The notes below the pieces were generated by a model. It saw only the letters and a program-made list of their open reading frames with translations. It ran no database searches and was not told the DNA's origin. 64,000 nt of DNA, taken from contig CM060113.1 in assembly GCA_030522415.1 (NCBI GenBank), positions 3,767,467 to 3,831,466 of the forward strand, read 5' to 3'. The DNA comes from Channallabes apus. Lineage: Eukaryota; Chordata; Actinopteri; Siluriformes; Clariidae. Positions 1 through 11,862 of the stretch are shown piece by piece (the stretch's first letter is position 1; the number at the start of each line of letters is the position of its first letter). The position numbers were made by a program, and so were the translations under genes.

Positions 1-37
1 CACACAGATACACACACACAGGCACACACATACACAC
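1..37. repeat. imperfect (CA)n microsatellite
   Basis: Alternating CA with scattered interruptions runs from the window edge, so the left boundary is unknown. No coding potential. Confidence 0.85.
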
Positions 38-60
38 AGCCTTTCTTACTCACACACCCG

Positions 61-820
61 TCACTGATTTCCATCTTCAAATAGTTGGTGTCACTTTTTT
101 TTCAGAAAGAAAAGAACAAAATCTGCTCCGTTTCCCGAATCGACGTCTGCCGCTGTTTGCTGGTTGTTCGTTATTTCTTCCGCCATCTGGAAGTTCATCT
201 TTCTTGTTGCAGTTTGCAACTTGAATGAGAATCTGGGGGGGGGGGTAGGTACATGTGAGCCTCTTGGACACAGCGATTAATACGACACATCGGCTGATTC
301 CTCGTGTCTCTGGGATGTCGATAAATTTGGCGAGTCTGGTATTTAATTAGTTTTGTTACACATTTTATCGACTCAGTTAATGATGTGGCGTTCTCTGTGT
401 AATGATGCATCAGCTGTCTGATTCACGCTTTACAACAGTGCCTTGTTTTTGTTACGGATTAAACCATTCAGTCAGTCGTGTTTAATTAGTATTTGGATAA
501 CACCGCACATTTGTAGTGTGATGACGAAAAGTGAGCAGCAACAAACCTTGTTTGTAAGAAAAGCGACAGAATTGATGACAAACGAGATGTCATGTTGGCC
601 TTGTTGCTGTGCTAAGCTTCTCTCTGGTTGTGTTGGCTTAATTCATTTCCTCTGCAGTGACTTGGAAACTCAGGCTACACTGTTAGATTTCAAGTATAAA
701 ACCATTTGCACTCATTGCAGGTTATTTTAGCTTTCAAGCTGTTTGACTTGCTATGTTAAGCAGCTTGTTATCATACTCTAGACCATTAAGTAACTAGCAA
801 TATCTAAGCTACATTATACT
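61..820. other. unique sequence, no gene recognised
   Basis: A run of ten G at about 236-245 is the only simple feature. Short open frames here, for example 443-730 on the plus strand, show no domain, no splice context and no compositional difference from their surroundings. I see no gene. Confidence 0.5.
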
Positions 821-965
821 ACACAACTTGACCAAAAGTCACACATTTGAATATTTCATTGGACCAACTTTAGCTTTGATTGTGATGGTAGCATTGTTTC
901 AATAAGCTTATGCGACGTCACAACATTTGTAAAGTCTCCTCCAGCACCAAAGATTCTCAGTGGGG

Positions 966-1190
966 TTAAGGTCTGGACCAATCCATGTGCTCCCTGAACC
1001 AATCGTTCACATCATCCTCTCGGAATATGCCCATGCCATCCTGGTAATTCAGTACATTCAGGTCATCAACTGATCTTGTTTTTTGTGCAGATAACATTGC
1101 TGAGTCTAGACCTGACCAACAGAAGTAGCCCATTGGGGAGATCATAACACTGCCCCGCAGAGGCTTGTACAGTTGGGTACAACACTTCAT
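966..1190 (-). pseudogene. Tc1-like transposase fragment
   Basis: This frame of about 74 residues on the minus strand reads through the region around the second catalytic Asp of a Tc1/mariner DDE transposase. It shows the QDGMGIF and WFREHMDW stretches typical of that segment, but the Asp-containing motif itself is deleted: FRED runs straight into DVNDWF. It has no helix-turn-helix region and no catalytic triad, and it lies inside the decayed element at 822-1988. It cannot be a functional gene. An unrelated chance frame is unlikely because the surrounding non-coding arms also look like the same element. Confidence 0.65.
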
Positions 1191-1664
1191 ACTTCAGCAC
1201 CTCTCTACCTCCCCTGATGCACCCATCACTCTGGACCAGGTAGCTCTGAACTCATCATGACCACATCACCTTTTCAATGTTCCACAGTCATTTCTTTATG
1301 CTCCCTAGCAAATCGTAGCCTGTTGTTTCTGTTTAGTCCCAATCTCTTAAGTTCCCCTGCATCTTACATGTTGACATTCTGTTATTTTTGCTATTAAACA
1401 AAGCATCGGGTTCTACTGTTGCATTTTTTAATGATCTGATTTCATAAAGCATTCACATGATCTCATATCATAGTCATTCAGTTTGTTTGTCCAATAACAT
1501 TTCCTCCTTGAAGACAGGTCACCACTATCCTTCTAGGTTTTAATAATATGGGGGAAGGTTCTTAACCCAGTTTCAGTAGTTTCAACAATCTCTTAGTTGT
1601 TTAATTTGCTTGATGCAGGATAATAATTTGACTCTTCTGGAACAGGGTAACATCTTTGCCACAT

Positions 1665-1832
1665 GTCTTCTGACATTCATTCATTCATTCATCCATCTTC
1701 TGTACCGCTTTATCCTCTATTCAGGGTCGCGGGGGACCTGGAGCCTATCCCAGGAGACTTTGGGCACAAGGCAGGGTACACCCTGGACAGGGTGCCAATC
1801 CATCGCAGGGCACACACTCAGTCTTCTGACAT
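1665..1832 (-). mobile_element. 5'-truncated V-SINE with 12-bp target duplication
   Basis: The body 1677-1820 is the 3' part of the V-SINE seen complete at 9745-10099, in reverse orientation. It starts with the (TTCA)n tail and ends in the GCAGGGCACACAC segment. The 12-bp sequence GTCTTCTGACAT lies on both sides (1665-1676 and 1821-1832), so the insertion is exact and the flanking Tc1-like sequence rejoins cleanly. The tRNA-like head is missing, as expected from incomplete reverse transcription. Confidence 0.88.
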
Positions 1833-2475
1833 GGTTCTGTAAAAAAATTATACCCAGTGCATCAGTTAGGATTAAATAACTTGCCACCAGCTGAACCGTA
1901 TTAATCACTGCAGTAATTATCCTATGGAAGGAAGGCTCTTACCTATTTGCTTAGTTAAATCCAGTTGGTGGCTTTATTTTTGGCCATGTATAATTCCACA
2001 GCTTCTTCACTGATTAGCCAAAGTGTTGCAATTCACATTGTTAAACATGTGTGCTGTGCATAAGCTTGTTAAAGGCTGAGCTTGACAGTTTCGCTAACTA
2101 TCGTGTAGCCATCATTGAAACAAAAATAAACACAAAATATTTCTCTGAGATAACTTAGCTACATTACTAAGCCTAGACTCAGAACAGCTTATATTGCACT
2201 CAGTTGCTAAAGGTTATCTCAGAACTCAGAGTCATTTGCAGAACAGTGAACACAGACACACACACACAAACAATGCCATGTCATCACATCTGTCTAATAA
2301 ACAGTTTAATGAGATTCACATGTCTGTGAGGAAAATAAACACTCAGCGTTGCTATAGAAACTTCAAATAAGATCCCCATGTTTTTTCTGCTTTTATTTGT
2401 TTCTAATTTCTTAGGATTGGCCTGCCTTTGTGACTTGATGTTTGTAAATGTTATTATAACAAAAGTATTATTTAT

Positions 2476-2805
2476 GACTCACTCACTCATCATCTATACC
2501 GCTTTATCCTGTATAACAGGGCTGCAAGGGGCCTGGAGCCTATCCCTGAAGACATAGGGTATGAGGCGTGGTACAGTACACCCTGGATGGGGTGCCAGTC
2601 CATTACATGGCACACAGACACATTCACACGGTTATTCACACATTATGGGCAATTTGAGAAGTACACTTACTGTAGTTTTGGACTGTGGGAGGAAACCGAA
2701 ATACGCAGAGGAAACAGACATATGCACAGGGACAACATGCAAACTCCAAGCAAACAGACTCCAAGGTAGGAATCAAATCCAGACCCTGGATGTGCACGGT
2801 GATAA
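2476..2805 (-). mobile_element. diverged near-complete V-SINE
   Basis: Read on the minus strand, the tRNA-like head, the central core (GGAGTTTGCATG and the TTTCCTCC region) and the tail ending in AAGCGGTATAG can all be followed. Many substitutions and small indels separate it from the copy at 9745-10099. The order of blocks is conserved. No clean target duplication is visible. Confidence 0.8.
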
Positions 2806-2814
2806 TACATATAC

Positions 2815-3033
2815 AAGGGGGGGCAATCACTTTTTCACACAGGGCCATGTAGATTTTGAGTTTTTTTTCTCCCTTAATAACATAAACCTTCATTTAAAAA
2901 CTCCATTTTGTGTTCAATTATGTCATCTTTGACTAATAGTTAACTGTTTTTGATGAGCAGAAACATTTAAGTGTGACAAACATGCAAAAGAATAAGAAAT
3001 CAGGAGGGGGGCAAATAGTTTTTCACACCACTG
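2815..3033. mobile_element. solo terminal repeat of a Tc1 (Passport-like) element
   Basis: The sequence matches the right terminal repeat of the full element at 31405-33024 almost base for base. It runs from the inner GGGCAATCACTTTTTCACAC block to the outer end CACACCACTG, followed by TA at 3034-3035. No left arm or transposase is present. It is either one end left by a deletion or a MITE-like derivative. Confidence 0.85.
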
Positions 3034-3035
3034 TA

Positions 3036-3740
3036 TGTCTCTTTCTCATGTTGGTGCATTTTCCTGCCAGTTACCAACTACACTGGTCTGACAACCAGGA
3101 AGTGAACACATAGTTGCTAACTGGCAGCAAAGTGCAGTGTTTTTATTGGTAAGACAGAATTTAGGAACTATGTATTTAAGAAACATGTTATTAAGTGCCA
3201 CTGTAATTTTCTAAAATAAAAATATGCCAGTTAATACATCTTAGAATACTTGCCTAATTATTATTTAACTTATGTGTGTATGTAAGAAATGACACGCAAT
3301 AGATAATGCTGTTATTTAAAAATGATAGATACTTGACATATGTTATCACTCCCAGATGGATTATTATTAACGAGTAACATGTCATGTTTTTTTAAAGCTT
3401 TATAATTGTGATTAATGTCATACAGGAAAACTTGTCCCAGAGACAAGTTCCTGTTCTCACGTACATTATTGCAGCCATCTACAACAGCTCTCTTTTGACG
3501 ATAATGAGAACAAAATTACAACTTGTCATTTCACAGGAGAAACCAGAATTTGCAAATTGCTCTGTCTTCATCAGCAAGAACTTTGTGACGTGTTGTCTTT
3601 AGTATAATGCAAACTGTCAACACCTTCAATAGCTGGTGTGTGAACTTTGCTGTAAAAAAATGCAAACAATAAAAATACATACAATTACCATATCCAATAT
3701 TATGTATGCTTTTTGTGTTTAAGAAAAAAAAGTCATAATT
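3036..3740. other. AT-rich sequence, no gene recognised
   Basis: The only repeat visible is the (TTA)n that follows. A frame at 3408-3602 has no recognisable feature. Confidence 0.5.
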
Positions 3741-3743
3741 TAG

Positions 3744-3744
<1 letters not shown>

Positions 3745-3790
<46 letters not shown>
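3745..3790. repeat. (TTA)n microsatellite
   Basis: About 15 perfect trinucleotide units. Confidence 0.95.
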
Positions 3791-3792
<2 letters not shown>

Positions 3793-4066
3793 TTAATTCA
3801 TGTGGTCTCTCATAAATGAATAGTTGCTATAGAAACAACATCTTGCAAAACAAATGTATTAAGAAGTTATTGTTTTTTTTTTTTTATCACACTTTTTATC
3901 CAATCAGATTTAAAAAATCACCTTACTAATGAAATAAGATGCATTAAAGATGTTAATTAGAGAAGAGTGGAGTTGTTTTTCGTTGCACACCTGAATTTAC
4001 CTTTTGTCTTTGTTCTGAAGAATGATGGACTATTGTGGTTTTGTATAAATGCCACTACTCTTGCTG

Positions 4067-4105
<39 letters not shown>

Positions 4106-4934
4106 AAATTGAGAACAGCATATCATAAGCCAAATATGTTACCAAGTTAGACCTACTCAAAGGTTACTGTCAATTCCCATTGACCAATCACGTTTCTGAC
4201 ATTTCTTACAGTATGCCGGATGTCGTTCAGACTGACAAACTTCCCCGTTACCTTCTGCATGAAATTCACTTACAATTGAGGTTTGTTAATATTAAATGAT
4301 GAAATGTCTTTCATCATGCACTTCCATCACACATTTAGACCCATGTAATTTCTTTTAAATAACCTCTATTTTGAAGCTCTTGTGCAAGGTGTGTCACCAG
4401 ACACCGTGCTCTCTTTCTCTCTTTATTAAAGACTTTTGTGTGCTTTCATCATGTGCTTTTTTGTAACATCAAAGATTTTTGATCAGAAAAATGATCCATT
4501 TCCTAACAGACCTGAAAATGCGGGATGCATTAATATGAAAGATTCTAGTAATGCCACTTCATGTCTGAGATTTGCTGTTTGAAAATGTTAGCTTTATACT
4601 TTACAAGTCACATATTAGTTAATTCATTTATAGTAATAACTCACAAAACACAAACTATTTTAATTGTAAATAATTGAATTATATTTAATTGATGATTTGC
4701 AAGCTGGAACTGCTCATTATTTCCTTAGATGTATATTTGTGATGTCCCATTTTTTTGTTCTTTGTGGATGGCTTGCTTTTTTTTTTATGAATGCCAACTG
4801 ATCAGGTGATCATCTATATAATTACAAATTGGCTCCTTTTGCCATCCTGGAAAAACTTTGGTGGTTGTTGTTTTTGTTTCTGTGTGCAATGAGACATTCA
4901 AGCAGCTATAGTTTTATGACATTATTCCAGTATT
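3791..4934. other. AT-rich sequence with a (CT)n tract
   Basis: Apart from (CT)n at about 4071-4102 and short T runs, nothing is recognised. The minus-strand frame at 4160-3957 reads through the CT tract and is an artefact. Confidence 0.5.
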
Positions 4935-5358
4935 CAGTACTGTGTAAAAATCTTGAGCCACCCATCATATCTTAATGTTTACTCACAGTCAGAATTTCAT
5001 GTATTTGTAATGTAGTCTTGAGAAATATTTCTTCAGGATTCCTGACAGACTTTTTTGTCTCTCATTTTCAGTCCAGCCCATGTACCTGAGTTTCAGATGG
5101 ATATTTATCTTTTGTTTGCTAAGACCTATGAATCATTGATACATTAAAAAAGCTTGAAATCTTAAGACACAAACCAGTGAGAAACAGGTGCGGCTGATGA
5201 CAGATGATCAGGCCAGTGATTAGTATACTGATGATGCTGAATGCTGAGCAGCTGAGAGGGGAAATGAGGATGCTGCTGCTGTTACATAAACAATATTTCT
5301 TTTAAGTTGCATCTTTAGGGACTGTATACAGCATGTCACAAACTTTTGCACAATACTG
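4935..5358. mobile_element. 424-bp MITE-like repeat, copy 1
   Basis: It begins CAGTACTGTGTAAAAATCTT and ends as the inverse of CAGTATTGTGCAAAAGTTTG, so it has imperfect terminal inverted repeats of about 15 bp. It has no open frame of note. Internal blocks (AATGTAGTCTTGAGAAATAT, GGATTCCTGACAGACTTTTT, AACCAGTGAGAAACAGGTGC) recur at 7058-7372, which shows that it is interspersed. The superfamily cannot be assigned because the target duplication is unclear. Confidence 0.68.
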
Positions 5359-5359
5359 T

Positions 5360-7057
5360 CCTTTTAGAAGCTTATCTGTGGTCAGTTATAGATAACGTAG
5401 CACCATGGGACAGCAAGGAAATTAAAAAAGCAGGACCATATCACTGGTACGTGAACTTCATTTAATTTTTTTGTTTTTGTGAATCCAGGAAGTACCCTCC
5501 TCAAGTATCTGTACCGCTTTGTAACAAAATGTCAACTGGCTTTATGGCAAATTTTTGTACCTTATGTACCGCTAGGGTTATTTATATGCACCTCTTTACG
5601 GAGTAAATTTCACCTTATAAACAGTGTGTGTGTATGTGTGTCAAAGAAGGTTCCTTAGAGCACTGACCTGTTGAACAGATGAGATGATGGAGGAGAAATG
5701 TAGAGTTAACGAGGTCAGATCTATTTATCTGTGCTGCAATCTCAAGTTACAGATGCAAAAACAGTTTGTAGAAATGATTTACTGATTTACACGTGGTAGG
5801 AACTTATCCTTCTTCGTTTGCTTCTCCTTTTTTCTCTCTTTGAAATCTGTGAAGAAACCACACATACACACACACACCCACATGAACACACCCACGCCGG
5901 GACAGATGGAGTGTGTTCTTGTGAAGTATGAATCTTTAAAAAGCCCAACAAGCTCCACTCGAGAGCAAGCAATGAAAGTTTGATCAAAGTTCATGCTGTT
6001 GTCACTGTGATTAGGCTGGATCAAACGAACAGCATGAGGTCAGGATAGGGGATTTATCTCTCTCTCACTCTCTCTCACTCTCTCTCTCTCTCTCTCACAG
6101 ACACATATACACACACATTTTGCTGGACACACACACACACCAAGCAAACAGCTGGAGGAAGAGGTTCTCCTTGAGCAGAGATGGTTCTGGAAGCCCCTGA
6201 TCAACAGCACTAGAACTCACTTCGCCACTTCAGGCACTAATAAAGAAAAGAAAAATATATATATATATGCAAATCAGCCCCAGTTAGGCCTTTTACAGCA
6301 GTGTTTTAATTAACCTCAATTTGCATAATCATTAGGTTATACTCAGTGTTAAAATAATGCGTAATAGGAGACATTTCTAATCTGTCAAATGCTTGGCCCT
6401 GAGGTTCATTCATACACACATACTCACGCGCACACACACAAAATGTGTCAGTGTGGCATTAAAATACAGCATGTAGAGCTTCACACAGCTGAAGTTGAAG
6501 TTCAAGTGTGCTCTTTAAATACCGAACATACAGCAAATGAAAACACAGCAGAAGAGTGATGTTAGTTTTGCTTTGAGAACTACACGAAGCGAAAAGACTT
6601 CCACCTATTTTGGAGGTGTGGAAGGACCAAAGAAGCGCCCCCTTTAGGTTAACTCAGCCAAAGCTGTTTTGCTACTGGTCGATGAAGCGAATGTCGTCCA
6701 AATCTAAACTCGACCCACAGATTCCACAAGACACTTTGATGGTCTGAATTATTTGGAAATAACTACATTGATAATTTTGCATTATATTGTCCGATTTGTA
6801 GATCTGTTTCAGTAGTCTGGCTTTGGAATGTCTGTAAATGTTGAATTTATTAAAAGGAAAAAGGAAAAAAGATCATGTACAGCAGATGTATTACAGCATG
6901 TGGTTAAGCCAATGACTGGAAATGTGTTTCTTGAAATCTGATAATGGCTCTAATCCTATATAAGATGTCATGGGGCGGTGTTTACAAGCTCATGATTACA
7001 TAGTCTGGTGATTACCAGCCTCGGATAACGATTGTCTTGTTGTACATTTATATTGTA
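5360..7057. other. unique sequence with short microsatellites
   Basis: Holds (CA)n near 5860 and 6124-6140, imperfect (TC)n at 6057-6096 and (AT)n near 6257-6269. The minus-strand frames around 5779-6024 overlap the CA tract and have no domain. No gene seen. Confidence 0.5.
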
Positions 7058-7372
7058 GTACTACTGTATGTGAAAGTCTTGACCTTCCTCACTCTATTTT
7101 ATTCAGATTTTGCTTCCAGAGAGCCAGGTGTTTTTTGTATTTTAATGTAGTCTTAAGGAATATCTCTCCAGGCTTCCTGATGGACTTTTTAGCTCTCTTT
7201 TTTCTACCTGAGAATTTTCAGAGGATTTTTTGTTGTTGTTGTTTTTGTTGTTTGTTAAGCCAGACTCCGTGACCTACAATATCAATCATTCAAGCATTTA
7301 AAAAAATAACATCTGACTTAAGGTGTAAACCAATGAGAAACCGGTGCAGATCGGGCTCAGTACTGGCCCAAA
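7058..7372. mobile_element. MITE-like repeat, copy 2 (truncated)
   Basis: Shares the block order of the element at 4935-5358: GTGAAAGTCTTGACC, then TTTTAATGTAGTCTTAAGGA, then CAGGCTTCCTGATGGACTTT, then AACCAATGAGAAACCGGTGC. The right end is missing. Confidence 0.65.
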
Positions 7373-7877
7373 AGTTTCCATCCCTCATAGAAACAAATCT
7401 CGTAGATGAAGAAATACTAGGAGTCTGGATTTCAGGAATTCAACCCAACTTGTAATCAAAGTCCTGAATGGCTAGGCTTAAGGTGAGAGACAGGGTCAGG
7501 TTTGTAGTGTTACTTACTACAGTACTTCATCATAACTCCAGTGGAGATGAAGATGATTTCTTCCAGTCTTTTTTTCTCTTTCCCTGTCTGAATCCTGACT
7601 CAAGGATTTATAAAGGGCCGGAGTTCATTTTTGCTGATATGTGATTAGAACATCGTCCAATCCGTCTGTATCCTGGAGAAAAAGGCTAAAAGTGTTTGTC
7701 TCTTGGGTCTGAACACACATACACACACACTTTCAAGTAAAAAGTGTCTATCTCCATCTCCCCAGTGCCTTCTCCATCTTTCTGAGTTCTCTTATTTCGG
7801 CTGTAAATAGAAGACACTTTGAATTGCCTGCAGGTTGTTAGCATATGCTTAGGGGCAAAATATGAGTTTGAAACTAA

Positions 7878-7890
7878 CGTTCAGAGATGC

Positions 7891-7921
<31 letters not shown>

Positions 7922-7969
7922 AAGAAGTTGGCTTCCCAGAATGACACCAACACACTCGTTCAGAGATGC

Positions 7970-8000
<31 letters not shown>

Positions 8001-8035
8001 AAGAAGTTGGCTTCCCAGAATGACACCAACACACT
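7878..8035. repeat. perfect 79-bp tandem duplication containing (CA)n
   Basis: 7878-7956 and 7957-8035 are identical by eye, including the length of the internal CA tract (about 15 units each). Each unit begins CGTTCAGAGATGC and ends CCAACACACT. The open frames on both strands here are CA/GT artefacts. Confidence 0.95.
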
Positions 8036-8254
8036 TATGACTCTGTTAGAATGCATGAAGTTCCGTGTTTTTTTCATCAAAGCAGATCCACGGCATATTT
8101 TTGCAATCAAATTCCCTCACCCGCACCACCAGGAGGATTTTGATTATTTTTTTATTTATATTTTTCCCTGTGCTTTGTGGATAACGCATTAACCAGCAGC
8201 GCTGTGGGGCTATTTAGATTTTATGATCTTTTTTTTTTTTAATGTGCAGAATTA

Positions 8255-8640
8255 ATTCCTAAATTGAATAACTCGCAGCCGTCTGCACAGGTTTGCTCTC
8301 ATAATTAAACCGCATTTTCTAAAATAAACCCCCTCTGGCTTGGGGCCCTTCTCAGCCCCTTCATCTGCATGAGAATAGAAGTCTTATCTGATTGGATATT
8401 AAATTACTTCAGCCCGGTCATGACACCGAAGCAAGCCAATCGCACTGAGGTCGACACCGCGGGTATATGTGACAGCCCGTTGCCAAGGTGATTTGTACCT
8501 GTTAATGACCCGTGGATTTTAATGGAGCATGGGTGGATGGTGGCGAGAATGAGAGTGTCATCGTTTAAGGATTTGCAATCGGGACTAATTTGCTGAGGAG
8601 GAGTGCGGGCGAGTAAAAAAACTTACGATTTTGCTTTAAA
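8255..8640. promoter_or_regulatory. candidate conserved non-coding element
   Basis: Single-copy, repeat-free sequence of balanced composition, unlike its AT-rich surroundings. It is dense in homeodomain-like cores (ATTAAATTAC, GTTAATGACC) and in CATGAGAAT and CAAGCCAATCGC blocks. It has no open frame of note. The call rests only on texture; conservation cannot be tested here. Confidence 0.25.
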
Positions 8641-9731
8641 TGACTCCGGCGGTGATCAATGTCGCATTAGTCATATTGATGAGGGCATTGACTCAGGTGG
8701 ATGATGGAGCACAGAAAGCTAGTATGCTTCCACCTCTATACTGGCATAAATTAAAATCAGATCATCCTCGCTAAATGTTTTATTACAAGGTTCACATTAA
8801 GTTAATGACATTAGTACAGTCTAACTGCCACCGAAAGGGCATATGGCATATGTCCTTATGTCATTACGCCGTGTATAAAAATTTGTGAGAGCATATTTGT
8901 GGGAAAAACATAAACCTTATGTTAATACTATTCTTATAGGTGTTGATTTATTTTCTCTAACATCACTTCAAAATGTATTAATGTGCTAACTCTGTTAAGA
9001 CTGATTATTATAATTTCTACAGTGAAATCCCATTCTAGGCACGGATTTCGCCGACTCTATCGATTATCTATTAGCGCATACTATTAAGTAGTTTAGTGTG
9101 CAGGGTGTGTTGGAGCTGTGAAATTAGTATCTATTAGAGTGTACTATTCAACAGTTTAGTATGCACGATGGGATTAAGCCCTGGATTTTGCATTCATTAG
9201 CACATATTATTTAGTAGTTTTGTATGTAGAGGCACAAACCACCATGGCAATTATAAAGCATCTACAAATTGCTGCAATCCACCTTTTAATAACATAAAAA
9301 TTGCTAGGAGGATTTTATGCTGATGACTATGTTTATTTATTTTTTAATACGGCTAAAAAGAAAGTTTTGTGCAATACTGACCTCTGACAAGCTCATAATG
9401 TAGAATTCTTTCACACCAGTTTGGGATCAAATATGAGAATGTCTCTAAGGAGACTCGAGGAAACTTTAGAGTAAACCAGAGTTTTTGGGAAGTTTCATAA
9501 TAGATGAGTTTACGCCTCATGGTTCCTCAGTAACATGACAAGCTGTGTTTTCATCATATGAACTTTCAGACAGAGAGGCAGGTGAGGGAACAAGTGTTTA
9601 ATCCTGCTTTAACATAAGTGCAAACAGGAACTAACTAAATATTCCATTCCAATATTTCACAACATGAGATATAAATATAAACTGACAAAAAGTTTAACAT
9701 GCTCTTTTGGAGCATGGCATATTGCTGTTGT
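8641..9731. other. AT-rich sequence with a degenerate 41-bp repeat
   Basis: Three related units of about 41 bp lie at 9067-9106, 9130-9170 and 9191-9231, sharing a TATTAG...ACTATT...AGTTTAGTATG pattern about 62 bp apart. Nothing else is recognised. Confidence 0.5.
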
Positions 9732-10112
9732 ATAAAACCATAGAGCGGCGCGGTGGTGTAGTGGTTAGCACTGTCGCCTTGCACCTACAGGGTCTGGGTT
9801 CGATTCCCCGACCAGGCTCGATTCCCATCTCTGTGTGCATGGAGTTTGCATGTTCTCCCCGTGCTTGGTGGGTTTCCTCCGGGTACTCCGGTTTCCTCCC
9901 ACAGTCCAAAGATATGCAGGTTAGGCTAATTGGCGTTCCCAAAATTGCCCGTAGTGTGTGAGTGTGTGTATGTGTGTGTGCCCTGCGATGGATTGGCACC
10001 CTGTCCAGGGTGTACCCCGCCTAGTGCCCGAAGTCTCCTGGGATAGGCTCCAGGTCCCCCGCGACCCTGAACACAGGATTAAGCGGTATAGAAGAATGAA
10101 TAAAACCATAGA
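9732..10112 (+). mobile_element. full-length V-SINE with 13-bp target duplication
   Basis: The body 9745-10099 has a tRNA-like head with an A-box-like TGGTGTAGTGG (about 9754-9764) and a B box GGTTCGATTCC (9797-9807). The conserved V-SINE core follows (GGAGTTTGCATGTTCTCCCC, then the TTTCCTCC region), then a 3' part ending in AAGCGGTATAGAAGAATGAA. The 13-bp ATAAAACCATAGA flanks it at 9732-9744 and 10100-10112. The internal pol III promoter is that of the retroposon; it is not an independent tRNA gene. This copy is the reference for the other V-SINEs in the window. Confidence 0.93.
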
Positions 10113-11862
10113 TTGGATATCAACTGAACAAAAACCCCCATGACATCTAAAGAGCGTTTTGATGTGCAACTCTTGTTAGCACTATTTTGGCTGGAGCTGA
10201 AACGTAAATACCTAAATGAGCAAATGTTTGGAACAAACAAGTTACGACAAGCTACTGTACAGTAGGTATCTTAGCTTTAGCCTAGCTAAAATGCCAAGAT
10301 GGCTAATTCATGTGCTAATGTTACTTTAATTATGATTGAACTTAAAATTACTTTAACTTATGAGTTATATAAAAATTTACCCATGAACAGTTGTCACGAA
10401 TAGAAAATCAGGGTACGAAGACCAAAACTGGTTTATGTACCAGGCTGCAAACTTCTGCTAAAAAGTATATATATTTCAACATCGGGCTCTGTTGGGAGAG
10501 ACTCGCTTTTGGTGCCAGCACCATGTGGTTGGTCGAGGAACTGCTCATTTTGGCATTTTCTATGAGGTAGTAAAAGCAATTTCATTTTGTTGTTGATTAT
10601 TTTCCTATTCCACAGTTTGTCATAAAAAGTGGCATAAAAAATGTTATTAAAACAGTATTGTTTCATCTTAACAGTGTTTATTATAATGCATGATGCAGTG
10701 TGCTATATTATTCTATTGCTCTGACTGTTACAAAGAATTACAAAGAACTTTTAAAATAATTATAATAACACTAAAACCACAAATTAATATTATAATATTA
10801 TTCAAACAAAAGCATACTTATTCTCATAATTGTCTTTTTGGCTGTAATTTATTCTCCTGGCTTTTAATTGCAGCTGATATTAATACACAGAGCTGAACTC
10901 CATCATGATTTGGAAGCTTTCAACTAACATCTACATGCAGATCACGATGGCACACCTTTTGATGTTTCCAGCCTTTCTTTCAGATTTGGCCTGTAAAAGG
11001 AGGGAAAAAAAATCCATGCCTTTGATAATAAAGGTAAAGGATTTTTTGTATTATTTTATATTCTAATGGGAGCTTACCGTTTCCCAGCCTATGAAGCCTC
11101 AGATCAGTTTCTTAGACTTAAGCCAGCTGCAAAGCCACAGACAAATGGCCTACTCTGAAATAAGAGCTGAGAGCTGTTCCAATCATGGCAGGACTGGAGG
11201 AAGAAAAATAATAATAAGAAGAAGAAGGTTAGCGCAGCTCTCACTCCTGAAAAATGATGAAGATCTGATTGGAGACTGGAGTGATTCCAATCCAGGGCAG
11301 TTGATTGAGATCTATAACAGATTCCTGATGAAGCTCCATAAAAAAAGTGAAGAAAAGTCTCTCTAAGAAAAAGTAGAATAAACTTAAAGGTGCAGAGAGA
11401 AAATGTACTGTAAGTAAGATCTTACATTGGTGGACTGGTGGGTTCTTTTCCTTCAAAGTTTTATCTTTTTTTGTTGAAAACTAGCAGTTTATGATGCTCT
11501 TACATCCCATCCAGGGTATTTCTCCATCGTGAACCCAAATGCACCAAGAACCTAAATATGATCTCTATACATTAAAACCAGACAATTTTATAACTTACTA
11601 ACATTACTGTACAGTACTGTACACGACATTGCTGGTTAAAGAGTGTCTAGAAATAGTTAAAAGGTTAAAGCTGAAAATAAGTAAAAAAATAATTATAATT
11701 AAGTAATAAGTAAATGAAATACCTTCTACTCAACATTTTGATTTAATCTACTGTATGGCACTAGGTTCAGGTTTCATAGTGTACATCCAATTTTTTTTGC
11801 TGTCCATGCTGTCTTTAATTACTGTTGTTTCTGTGCCTTCTGCATACTCTGTGTATATCGCG
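10113..11862. other. AT-rich unique sequence, no gene recognised
   Basis: Frames at 10433-10666 (minus), 10690-10896 (plus), 11091-11366 (plus) and 11241-11456 (minus) show no domain and no clear splice context. The last two overlap on opposite strands in low-complexity A-rich sequence. Confidence 0.5.

Larger units (their letters stand above)
822..1988 (-). mobile_element. degenerate Tc1-like transposon, split by a SINE
   Basis: The two ends are related inverted sequences: the left begins near 822 with a GACCAAAAGTC block, and the right, near 1981-1988, reads GGCCAAAAATAAAG on the minus strand, next to TA. The minus-strand frame at 1190-966 keeps a Tc1-like transposase block (QDGMGIF, then a NWFREHMDW-like stretch), which in this family lies between the second catalytic Asp and the catalytic Glu. 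The rest of the transposase is decayed by stops and indels. The downstream part (about 1530-1665 and 1833-1988) matches the 5' region of the same kind of element, and the SINE at 1677-1820 interrupts it. Family placement comes from recognised sequence style, so the subfamily is uncertain. Confidence 0.72.

Noticed and set aside
443..730. 95-residue plus-strand frame
   Set aside because: Composition resembles the surrounding non-coding DNA, with no motif or splice signal.
9361..9385. Third copy of the CAGTATTGTGCAAAA MITE
   Set aside because: Only about 20 bases match the end; not enough to call.
9745..9815. Possible tRNA gene (A and B boxes)
   Set aside because: It is the head of a V-SINE; the same sequence recurs in several copies with the SINE body attached and target duplications outside.
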